From assembly GCA_005884155.1 (NCBI GenBank), contig VAXD01000073.1, positions 2,011 to 10,340 on the forward strand: 8,330 bases of DNA, read 5' to 3'. This DNA comes from Actinomycetota bacterium. GTDB lineage: Bacteria > Actinomycetota > Thermoleophilia > Gaiellales > Gaiellaceae. The notes beneath the pieces are model-generated. The model worked only from the letters and a program-made list of their open reading frames with translations, had not been told where the DNA came from and made no database searches. The translations under genes and the position numbers were made by a program. Below are positions 1-5,187 of this stretch, in pieces (the stretch's first letter is position 1; every line of letters begins with the position of its first letter).

Positions 1-2
1 AT

Positions 3-1127
3 GAGCCGGCGACCGAGGAGACCTCGCAGTCGCAGTGGACCATCCGCCGAACGCGTCCGCCCGGTCCCGGCGGCCCCAGCCGACCGCCCAGCGCGCCGCA
101 GAACCTGACGCCGCTTCTCCGGCTCGTCGGCCTGATCGCGTTCGCGATCCTGATCGTCGTGCTGCTCGTCTTCTGGATCCAGAGCTGCCAGGCGTCCGGC
201 AAGACGAAGACCTACAAGAGCTACATGACGAAGGTCGCGGACATCGGCTCGACGTCGCAGCAGATCGGCCGCCAGCTCGGCCAGGCGCTGCTCGCGCCGG
301 GCGTCAAGCGCACGCAGCTCCAGCAGCAGGTCTCAGGGCTTGCGCGCCAGGAGCAGCTGGACGTCAACCGGGCACGCGGGATCACGCCGCCGGGCGCGCT
401 CCGCGACGAGCAACAGGCAGTCATCCAGGCGCTCCAGTACCGGGTCAGCGGCCTGGCCGGGCTCGCCAACGCGCTCGGGACAATCGGGAATGTCAAGAAC
501 AACGATCAGGCCGCAGCGCTCCTAGCGACGCAGATGCGCCGCCTGCTCGCCAGCGATGTCATCTGGGACGATTCCTTCAAGGGGCCGGCGCAGGCCGAGC
601 TCGCTCACCAGGGCGTGACCGGCACGAACGACAACGGCGGGCCGCTCGTGCCCCCTTCCGGATTCCTGCAGAACGCAGAGCTCGCCTCGACGAGCGCGAT
701 GACCTCGATCGTCTCGCGGCTCCAGGGCGCCTCGACAGCCGGTACGGGCTGCCCGTGCGGCACCGGGCTCGTCTCCACCAAGGTTCTGCCGGCCGGGACC
801 GAGCTGAGCACCGTCTCGCAGACGACCATCACGGTGACGGTGAGCATGGCGTTCCAGGTGACCGTCAAGAACACGGGCAATTCGCAGGTGTTCTCCGTCC
901 CGGTCACGCTGACGATCGAGCAGGCGAAGGGCAAGAACATCGTCAAGACGACGAAGATCGACTTCCTCAACCCCGGCGACGAGACCACCGTCACCTTCCA
1001 CAACGTGTCAAACGTGAACTTCGCATCCTCGGCGACCCTCAAGGTCGAGGTGAAGCCGGTCGCCGGCGAGACCAAGACCGACAACAACTCCGCCGACTAC
1101 CCGGTCATCTTCTCGTTCGGCGGCTAA
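3..1127 (+). CDS. Membrane-anchored protein with C-terminal CARDB/Ig-like domain (5' partial)
   Basis: The frame is open from the left edge to TAA at 1125-1127 (374 codons seen). No ATG, GTG or TTG occurs in frame before the GTG at 159, which lies inside the membrane helix, so the true start is upstream of the window. Counting from the first full codon: a Pro/Arg-rich cytoplasmic tail (about 1-37), one strong transmembrane helix (about 38-59), then a long exterior part. The first exterior stretch is Gln/Ala-rich and probably helical (about 65-185), followed by a linker with a GCPCG Cys pair. The end (about 276-371) is a beta-rich domain with VTVKNTGNS, NPGDETTVTF and TDNNSADYPV, typical of CARDB/DUF11-like Ig folds in surface proteins. 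A single-pass, N-in protein facing outward is likely. No catalytic motif is visible and the function is unknown. The next gene starts 4 bp later, suggesting one transcript. Confidence 0.8.
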   Translation, partial: EPATEETSQSQWTIRRTRPPGPGGPSRPPSAPQNLTPLLRLVGLIAFAILIVVLLVFWIQSCQASGKTKTYKSYMTKVADIGSTSQQIGRQLGQALLAPGVKRTQLQQQVSGLARQEQLDVNRARGITPPGALRDEQQAVIQALQYRVSGLAGLANALGTIGNVKNNDQAAALLATQMRRLLASDVIWDDSFKGPAQAELAHQGVTGTNDNGGPLVPPSGFLQNAELASTSAMTSIVSRLQGASTAGTGCPCGTGLVSTKVLPAGTELSTVSQTTITVTVSMAFQVTVKNTGNSQVFSVPVTLTIEQAKGKNIVKTTKIDFLNPGDETTVTFHNVSNVNFASSATLKVEVKPVAGETKTDNNSADYPVIFSFGG

Positions 1128-1131
1128 GTAC

Positions 1132-1614
1132 TTGAGCGTTTCCTCCGCGACCGCTGCCTGGATCGCGATCGGCGCCGCGGCGGTCGCCGTCGTGGCGCTG
1201 CTGGTCGCGCTCTGGATCTGGTTCCGCGTCCGGCGCCTGCGCGCCGCACAGGCGACGCTGCTCGGCGACGGGAAGTCCGATCTCGTCGACTTCGCGGTCT
1301 CGCTGCAGGCGCGGATCGACGACCTGCACCGCGCGGTCGACGAAGTGGCCGGAGGGCTCGTTCGCGTCGACCGCCGCGTCGACGACTCGGTGCGGAACAT
1401 CTCGATCGTCCGGTACGACGCCTACGAGGACACGGGCGGTCACCAGTCTGCGTCGCTTGCGGTGCTCGACTCGCAGCGCACAGGCGTCGTCGTCAGCGCG
1501 ATCCAGGGCCGCGACTACGCGCGGATCTACATGAAGGAGCTCGACCGCGGCCGGCCGTCCGTGGCGCTCTCGCCCGAAGAGGCCGAGGCCGTTGAGCGCG
1601 CCATGTCTCGCTAG
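1132..1614 (+). CDS. DUF4446 family membrane protein
   Basis: This 160-residue protein has an N-terminal transmembrane helix (about 9-31), a basic stretch (RVRRLR, 32-37), a short amphipathic or coiled-coil region (about 50-85), and a conserved C-terminal module. That module has VRYDAYEDTGGHQSASLAVLD at about 93-113 and VVVSAIQGRDYARIY at about 119-133, ending in LSPEEAEAVERA. This is the hallmark of DUF4446, a small single-pass family of unknown function found in Gram-positive bacteria. The TTG at 1132 is the only reasonable start: no ATG or GTG lies between the upstream stop and the hydrophobic helix. The 4-bp gap to the upstream gene and 11-bp gap to the HNH gene indicate an operon. Family assignment is firm, but no biochemical role can be given. 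Confidence 0.85.
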   Translation: MSVSSATAAWIAIGAAAVAVVALLVALWIWFRVRRLRAAQATLLGDGKSDLVDFAVSLQARIDDLHRAVDEVAGGLVRVDRRVDDSVRNISIVRYDAYEDTGGHQSASLAVLDSQRTGVVVSAIQGRDYARIYMKELDRGRPSVALSPEEAEAVERAMSR

Positions 1615-1625
1615 AGTTTTGCCCG

Positions 1626-2150
1626 ATGCAGCAGGTTCTTGTTTTGAACGCGAGTTACGAGCCCCTGAACGTCACAACCGTTCGGCGTGCTCACGTGCTC
1701 GTGTTCAAGGGCAAGGCCGAGGTGATCGAGGAGCTCGAGGAGCCTCTCAGATCGGCGACTGATACCTATCCACGCCCGCACGTGATCAGGCTCGTCCAGT
1801 ACGTCCGCGTGCCGCGCACCCTGCAGCGGAAGATCTCGCGGCGCGCGCTGTTCGCGCGAGACGGCTGGCGTTGCGCCTACTGCGGCGAGACCGGCGGCCG
1901 GCTGACGCTCGACCATGTTGTCCCGCGCAGCCGCGGCGGTGAGTCGGTCTGGGAGAACGTCGTCACTTCCTGCGCGCCCTGCAACATGCGCAAGGGCAAC
2001 CGCCTGCCGGAGGAGGTCTCGATGTCGCTCCGCGCGAAGCCGCGGCCGCCGGCGCCGGTGCTGTTCATCCACCTCGCGACCCCGCGGATCCCGAACCGCT
2101 GGCAGCCGTACCTGCGCGGTTTGACCGAGGCCTCGACCGCGACCGCGTGA
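1626..2150 (+). CDS. HNH endonuclease family protein
   Basis: The protein has 174 residues. The N-terminal part (VLVLNASYEPLNV, about 5-17, then AHVLVFKGKAEVIEE) is the conserved lead-in of stand-alone actinobacterial HNH nucleases. The nuclease core runs from about 70 to 125: the zinc ligands are CAYC (C83, C86) and CAPC (C116, C119). The beta-beta-alpha-metal motif has LDHVVPRSRGG (D96, H97), N111 in WENVV, and N120 in CNMRKGN. All expected metal and catalytic positions are present, so the enzyme should be a functional metal-dependent DNA nuclease. Its substrate and role (repair, recombination or defence) are not evident. It is not inside an intron or intein, and no methylase or terminase is adjacent. 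ATG 1626 fits the conserved N-terminus, although no clear Shine-Dalgarno sequence precedes it. Confidence 0.92.
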   Translation: MQQVLVLNASYEPLNVTTVRRAHVLVFKGKAEVIEELEEPLRSATDTYPRPHVIRLVQYVRVPRTLQRKISRRALFARDGWRCAYCGETGGRLTLDHVVPRSRGGESVWENVVTSCAPCNMRKGNRLPEEVSMSLRAKPRPPAPVLFIHLATPRIPNRWQPYLRGLTEASTATA

Positions 2151-2168
2151 CATAAGCGCCCCCGGGCG

Positions 2169-2185
2169 GCGTACGTCTCGTACGC
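2169..2185. repeat. Perfect 7-bp inverted repeat with 3-nt loop
   Basis: GCGTACG, TCT, then CGTACGC form a perfect hairpin or dyad in the 51-bp gap between the HNH and SIMPL genes, 16 bp before the latter's ATG. There is no T-tract, so a classical intrinsic terminator is unlikely. It could be an operator, a 5'-UTR hairpin or a processing site. The GTAC cores are uncommon for this GC-rich DNA. Confidence 0.5.
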
Positions 2186-2190
2186 AACCT

Positions 2191-2196
2191 GGGAGG
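2191..2196 (+). promoter_or_regulatory. Strong ribosome binding site for the SIMPL gene
   Basis: GGGAGG lies 5 nt before ATG 2202. It is the clearest Shine-Dalgarno sequence in the window and fixes the start of the downstream gene. Confidence 0.8.
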
Positions 2197-2201
2197 ACAC
2201 G

Positions 2202-2909
2202 ATGAAGATCGCAACCGTCGCGGCGCTGACCGCGGCAATCGCAGCCGCTGTCGCCTTCGCGGGGGTCAGCCGGCCGGTCGCGGCGCACGGCTCGCCGGCT
2301 CAGCCCGGACGCACGATCACCGTCGAGGGCGTCGGCACGGTCCGCGGCGTACCTGACACGGCACAGCTCAGCTTCGGCGTCGACGAAGAACGGGCGACCG
2401 CGCGCGCGGCGCTCGCAGCGGCGGGCGACAAGATGCGCAGCATTCTGGCGGCCCTGCGGCAAGCAGGAATCGCGAAGGCAGACCTGCAGACTCAGAACGT
2501 CTCTGTCTACCCGCGCACGACGCCTTCGGGCGCGCCTGACGGATTCAGCGCGAGCACGACGGTCTCGGCGACGGTGCACGACCTGTCGCGTACGGGAAAG
2601 GTCGTCGACGCGGCGGTCGCCGCAGGCGCCGACAACACCTCGGGCCCTCAGTTCAGCCGTGCGAACACGGCGTCCCTGACGGAGCAGGCGCTCCGTGATG
2701 CGTACGAGAACGCGCACGCGAAGGCCGAGGCGCTGGCGCAGGAGACGGGCGGACAGCTCGGGGAGCTGCTCCGGATCGAGGAGAACGGCCAGGCGCCGCA
2801 GCCGGTGCCCTACTTCGACTCGGCTGCGATGAGGACGGCGGGTACTCCGATCGAGCGCGGCACGCAGAGCGTTCAGGCGAATGTGACGGTGACCTTCAGC
2901 CTCGGGTAA
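2202..2909 (+). CDS. Secreted SIMPL domain (DUF541) protein
   Basis: The protein has 235 residues. It opens with a Sec-type signal peptide: a basic start (MK), a hydrophobic Ala-rich core (about 4-22), and a plausible cleavage after VAA near residue 28. The rest matches the SIMPL/DUF541 family. ITVEGVGTVRGVPDTAQLSFGV (about 39-60) is the characteristic first strand pair, followed by GIAKADLQTQNVSVYP (about 89-104), a TVSATVHDL strand, the QALRDAYENAHAKAEALAQ helix (about 162-180) and a closing NVTVTFSLG strand. Length is usual for the family. SIMPL proteins are periplasmic or extracellular (for example E. coli YggE, linked to oxidative stress); their molecular role is not settled. The strong SD and start are clear. 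The last 14 bp overlap tail-to-tail with the sulfurtransferase gene on the other strand. Confidence 0.93.
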   Translation: MKIATVAALTAAIAAAVAFAGVSRPVAAHGSPAQPGRTITVEGVGTVRGVPDTAQLSFGVDEERATARAALAAAGDKMRSILAALRQAGIAKADLQTQNVSVYPRTTPSGAPDGFSASTTVSATVHDLSRTGKVVDAAVAAGADNTSGPQFSRANTASLTEQALRDAYENAHAKAEALAQETGGQLGELLRIEENGQAPQPVPYFDSAAMRTAGTPIERGTQSVQANVTVTFSLG

Positions 2910-3591
2910 CCGGCAGTCCGAGCTGCTCCCACTCGCTCCAGGAGCCGGGGTAGAGCTTGCCCTCTCGGCCTTGGAGCCAGAGCCGGTGGAGGACGACGCT
3001 GGCGGTCACACCGGAGCCGCAGTAGGCGACGAGCTCCCCGTCCGGCAGGTCGGGGAGCGGGTCGTTCCAGGGCGCGTTTCGGGCGCCGGGGATGCGGCCG
3101 GGTACCTTGTCGATCGGGTTCTCCTCGCCGCGGAACCGCTCCGGCACCCGGGCGTCGACGATCACGAGCTCATCGAGGCGCCGCGCCAGCTCCTCGGCTT
3201 CGATCGTGTCGTCGCTGCGCGGGAGCGGGTCGAACTCGGCGGGCTCGATTTCCTCCTCTCCCGCGCGGAGCGGCCCGCGCCAGGCCTGGAGGTCGAAGAC
3301 CGCGCAGTCGTCGTGCCCGAAGTGGCGCAGGAGCCACCAGAGCCGCTCGGGGCCGCCCATGTTCCCGTACGCGACGACGAAGACGCCGTAGCCGATCCCG
3401 GCGCGAGCAGCCGCGCGCGCGAAGTCGTGCGCCTCCGGCAGCGGGTGCCGCCCGGCCGGCCCCGGCGGCGAGCTCAGGTCGTCGTCGACGTCGAGAAAGG
3501 AGGCTCCCGGAATGTGCCCCGCGAGGTAGAGCTCCCGGCCGCGCCCGGGCGTGCCGATCTCCCAGCGGCAGTCGACGAATTGGTATTGCAC
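2896..3591 (-). CDS. Two-domain rhodanese-type sulfurtransferase
   Basis: The protein has 231 residues and two rhodanese domains. The N-terminal domain (about 1-110) has the DCRW start, GHIPGASFLDVDDDLS (26-40) and GRHPLPEA, but lacks a catalytic Cys (AYGNMGG at its loop), as is normal for the non-catalytic half. The C-terminal domain (about 128-231) has VDARVPERFRGE, GRIPGARNAPW and the active-site loop CGSGVTA with nucleophile C191. This loop type is that of 3-mercaptopyruvate sulfurtransferases (E. coli SseA) rather than the CRKGVT loop of thiosulfate rhodaneses. The protein would move sulfane sulfur from 3-mercaptopyruvate or thiosulfate to a thiol acceptor in the cytoplasm. It is somewhat shorter than SseA. 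The GTG start at 3591 follows the cyclase stop by 3 bp and has GGAG at good distance, so it is probably translationally coupled. Substrate choice is inferred from the loop only. Confidence 0.93.
   Translation of the reverse strand: MQYQFVDCRWEIGTPGRGRELYLAGHIPGASFLDVDDDLSSPPGPAGRHPLPEAHDFARAAARAGIGYGVFVVAYGNMGGPERLWWLLRHFGHDDCAVFDLQAWRGPLRAGEEEIEPAEFDPLPRSDDTIEAEELARRLDELVIVDARVPERFRGEENPIDKVPGRIPGARNAPWNDPLPDLPDGELVAYCGSGVTASVVLHRLWLQGREGKLYPGSWSEWEQLGLPVTRG
3571..3585 (-). repeat. Direct repeat copy 1 (sulfurtransferase codons 3-7)
   Basis: On the minus strand this reads TACCAATTCGTCGAC, coding YQFVD in the sulfurtransferase. It matches the copy at 4513-4527 at 14 of 15 positions, in the same orientation and the same reading phase relative to a start codon. 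The two copies bracket the cupin-cyclase gene. Confidence 0.6.
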
Positions 3592-3594
3592 TCG

Positions 3595-4473
3595 CTACTC
3601 CAGATACGCGAAAAGTCGCCGCTTATCCGGGATGCCCTTTAACTCGTGCAGCCCCCGGTCCTCGAACCGCAGGCCCGCACCCTCGGCGAATGCCTTTGCC
3701 TGTTCCGAAACCAGGATCTCATCCGCATCGGCCTGGCCAAGGATCCGCGCGGCCTCGTTTACCGCAATGCCGCGCAAACGGTTGCCGACCATCTCCATTT
3801 CGCCGACGTGCACGGCGCTGCGGATCTGCAGGCCGTCGCTGTGGGCCGCATGGTTGATCTCGGCGACGCAACGGATTGCGTTCGCCGGCGCCGCGAACGT
3901 CGCGAGAACGCCGTCGCCTGTCGTCTCGATCTCGCGACCGCCGTAACGCTCGAGGATCGACCGCGCCGACTCGTAGTGCCGCGAAAGGAGGTCGCGCCAA
4001 GCGGGGTCGCCCATTTGAGCCAACGCCTCGGTCGACCCCACGAGGTCGGTGAAGGCGAGGGTCGTGAGGACGCGATTGTGCGCCGGCGTGCGCAGGCCGC
4101 CAAAGGTTCGCGGCCCTGACCATTCGATCATCACGGCCTCGTCGTCCCCGAGCGTGTAGCCGTCGTGTCCGGGCGGAATGTCGTACACCTCGCCAGGACC
4201 AACCTCGAGGGTCGTCCCGTCGCGGAAGGCGAATCCCTGACGCCCGTGCAGTTGAACGCCGACATGGTGCGCCTCGCACCATTCGCCCTCGACGACGGAG
4301 CGCATGTCGCTCGACCAGCGCCAGCCTGGCTGCTGCACGATTCGCGCGACGGTGAGGTCGCCGATGTCGACGATCTGCTCGACGATCCCTGGGAACTCGA
4401 CCAGTTCGTCCGGGGTCTCGAACTTCCTAGCGGCGCCGCTCATCACCGTGATCATCCAAGGCTTGGGCCGCAT
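3595..4473 (-). CDS. Cupin-class III nucleotidyl cyclase fusion
   Basis: The protein has 292 residues. An N-terminal cupin domain (about 15-120) contains WRWSSDMR, AHHVGVQLHG (H69, H70, H76) and GEVYDIPPGH (G94 to H103), a plausible small-ligand or metal sensor. The class III cyclase homology domain (about 134-292) has the metal Asp D143 in LAFTDLVGSTE, D187 in ETTGDG, the transition-state pair N239 and R243 in AVNEAAR, and the family tail EDRGLHELKGIP. The residue equivalent to the adenine-selecting Lys of mammalian adenylyl cyclases is E183, as in guanylyl cyclases; bacterial enzymes often deviate here, so the product (cAMP or cGMP) is undecided. ATG 4473 was chosen because GGGGG lies 7 nt upstream; TTG 4479 sits too close to that site, and ATGs at 4455 and 4443 are less supported alternatives. 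The protein is soluble, with no membrane helix. It lies between a CNB protein and a sulfurtransferase in one probable operon. Confidence 0.9.
   Translation of the reverse strand: MRPKPWMITVMSGAARKFETPDELVEFPGIVEQIVDIGDLTVARIVQQPGWRWSSDMRSVVEGEWCEAHHVGVQLHGRQGFAFRDGTTLEVGPGEVYDIPPGHDGYTLGDDEAVMIEWSGPRTFGGLRTPAHNRVLTTLAFTDLVGSTEALAQMGDPAWRDLLSRHYESARSILERYGGREIETTGDGVLATFAAPANAIRCVAEINHAAHSDGLQIRSAVHVGEMEMVGNRLRGIAVNEAARILGQADADEILVSEQAKAFAEGAGLRFEDRGLHELKGIPDKRRLFAYLE
3598..3603 (-). promoter_or_regulatory. Ribosome binding site of the sulfurtransferase inside the cyclase 3' end
   Basis: On the minus strand CTGGAG is followed by TAG CGA GTG: the SD overlaps the last two sense codons of the cyclase gene and ends 6 nt before GTG 3591. 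This supports the GTG start and suggests translational coupling. Confidence 0.65.
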
Positions 4474-4480
4474 GGGCAAA

Positions 4481-4485
4481 CCCCC
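4481..4485 (-). promoter_or_regulatory. Ribosome binding site of the cupin-cyclase
   Basis: GGGGG on the minus strand lies 7 nt before ATG 4473 and 1 nt before the alternative TTG 4479. It therefore favours the ATG start. Confidence 0.5.
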
Positions 4486-4494
4486 ACTCGTGCG

Positions 4495-4533
4495 CTACCG
4501 CGTCGTGGCGTTGTCGACGAACTGGTAGCGCAT
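4495..4533 (-). pseudogene. 12-codon frame resembling the sulfurtransferase N-terminus (possible remnant or leader)
   Basis: ATG at 4533 opens 4 bp after the CNB gene's stop and encodes MRYQFVDNATTR before TAG at 4495. Its first seven residues match the sulfurtransferase start MQYQFVD at six positions, after which similarity ends. The likely reading is that the 5' end of a sulfurtransferase gene once directly followed the CNB gene and was cut off when the cyclase gene arrived. A short leader peptide is an alternative. No SD precedes it, so translation is doubtful. Confidence 0.4.
4513..4527 (-). repeat. Direct repeat copy 2 (upstream of the cupin-cyclase)
   Basis: On the minus strand this reads TACCAGTTCGTCGAC, one base different from the copy at 3571-3585. 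It also follows a start codon by one codon (ATG CGC versus GTG CAA) and codes YQFVD. Confidence 0.6.
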
Positions 4534-4537
4534 GAAG

Positions 4538-4942
4538 CTACGCCGTCGTCGTGCTCGTGAAGCGGCCTTGGGATGAGCCGTGAACGACCGCCGAGAACTC
4601 AGGATGCTTCCTGCTCAACTGCCGGAACGACTGCTCGAAGAGCGTGAGCAGGCGCATCGGCGTCTCGGCAACGATCGTCGCCGTCCGTCGCCCGGTCAGG
4701 AGGAGGCCGATCTCACCGAGAAGCTCGCCCTCCCCGAGCTTCGCCTCTACCGCCCCGTCCTGCTCGATCCGAGCTATGCCTTGCAGGATCGCGAACAGCT
4801 CGTAGGCGTAGTCGCCCTGGCGTGCGATCCGAGCACCCTTCGGGATGCCGACCTCGTCGAACGCCTCGGCCAGGTCGGCCCGCACAGCCACCGGGAGCTC
4901 GGCGAGGCTCGGGATCGGCTCGATACGGCCGGGATCGACCAC
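4538..4942 (-). CDS. Stand-alone cyclic nucleotide-binding (CNB) domain protein
   Basis: The protein has 134 residues from GTG 4942. After a short helical lead (IEPIPSLAELPVAVRADLAEAF) comes a CNB beta-roll: IPKGARIARQGDYAYELFAILQG (about 33-55) and the phosphate-binding cassette LLGEIGLLLTGRRTATIVA (about 74-92), with E77 for the ribose and R86 for the cyclic phosphate at the protein kinase A spacing (9 residues). A short C-terminal helix and a Ser/Thr-rich tail follow. No helix-turn-helix, kinase, transporter or other output domain is fused, unlike Crp-type regulators, so it probably acts on a partner. T87 after R86 resembles protein kinase G, where Thr favours cGMP; in bacteria this is only suggestive. 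The frame stays open to GTG 5020, but the region above 4942 has poor third-position GC and overlaps a better small gene, so 4942 is preferred. No clear SD is seen. It is likely co-transcribed with the cyclase downstream. Confidence 0.85.
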   Translation of the reverse strand: MVDPGRIEPIPSLAELPVAVRADLAEAFDEVGIPKGARIARQGDYAYELFAILQGIARIEQDGAVEAKLGEGELLGEIGLLLTGRRTATIVAETPMRLLTLFEQSFRQLSRKHPEFSAVVHGSSQGRFTSTTTA

Positions 4943-4956
4943 GGCGTGACGATAGC

Positions 4957-5097
4957 TCAGCCGAAGGCGCTGCGAAACGTCGCCGGGCGCAGCGAGAGCG
5001 GCTTCTTGCAGCGGCCGCACCAGCTCTGGCTCGAGCCCTTCTGGTCAGAGCGCTCGCGCATGATCGGCTTCTCGCAGGTGCAGGCGTCTTTCGTCAT
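4957..5097 (-). CDS. Small Cys-motif (possible zinc-binding) protein, 46 residues
   Basis: This short frame runs from ATG 5097 to TGA 4957. Cysteines lie at C6, C8, C27 and C30 in a CxC-(18)-CxxC pattern (ACTCEK and WCGRCKK), which could bind one metal ion like a small zinc ribbon. Between the pairs is a charged, Ser-rich stretch; the end is basic (LRPATFRSAFG). Third codon positions are G or C in 43 of 46 codons, as in the neighbouring real genes. The competing 5' extension of the CNB frame has about six A/T third positions in 21 codons. It would be the first gene of the minus-strand operon, 14 bp ahead of the CNB start. No family is recognised and no strong SD is present (GGGA about 9 nt upstream), so it is a good but unproven candidate. 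Confidence 0.55.
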   Translation of the reverse strand: MTKDACTCEKPIMRERSDQKGSSQSWCGRCKKPLSLRPATFRSAFG

Positions 5098-5187
5098 GCG
5101 ATATGTCCCAGTGTGGCGAGATCAGCGGACGGCTCCGCCGCGGCGAGCGATTAGGACGCTCGGCGTCTGAGGAGTAGGGTCGGTCGC
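5098..5187. promoter_or_regulatory. Divergent intergenic region with probable back-to-back promoters
   Basis: These 90 bp separate the minus-strand signalling operon from the plus-strand multicopper oxidase and must hold a promoter for at least one of them. Two dyads are visible: the 10-bp palindrome CGCCGCGGCG at 5136-5145 and GACGC-TCG-GCGTC at 5155-5167. For the oxidase, GAGGAG (5169-5174) and AGGG (5176-5179) precede ATG 5188. No -35/-10 pair stands out on either strand. The GC-rich palindrome could be chance. Confidence 0.45.

Noticed and set aside
1..108. ATG at the first base as the start of the first gene
   Set aside because: That frame stops at 106-108 and is not the frame of the membrane protein.
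35..1135. Long plus-strand frame starting at ATG 35 (366 codons)
   Set aside because: It is an Arg/Ala/Pro-rich shadow with no domain; the frame ending at 1127 has a membrane helix and a recognisable CARDB-like domain.
1611..2717. 368-codon minus-strand frame opposite the HNH and SIMPL genes
   Set aside because: Its composition is Arg-rich and it is antisense to two clearly recognised genes.
2971..3642. Plus-strand frame opposite the sulfurtransferase
   Set aside because: It is a shadow; the minus strand carries a complete two-domain rhodanese with an active-site Cys.
4474..4479. TTG 4479 as start of the cupin-cyclase
   Set aside because: The GGGGG site would be only 1 nt away; ATG 4473 has normal 7-nt spacing.
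4943..5020. Extension of the CNB protein to GTG 5020
   Set aside because: Third-position GC is poor there, the residues do not belong to the CNB fold, and the stretch overlaps the better-coding small Cys-motif gene. It cannot be fully excluded.
5136..5145. CGCCGCGGCG palindrome as a definite operator
   Set aside because: Short GC-only palindromes are expected by chance in DNA this GC-rich; it is kept only as a note in the intergenic feature.
4580..5170. 196-codon plus-strand frame opposite the CNB and Cys-motif genes
   Set aside because: It shows no recognisable motif, while the opposite strand holds an intact CNB cassette.
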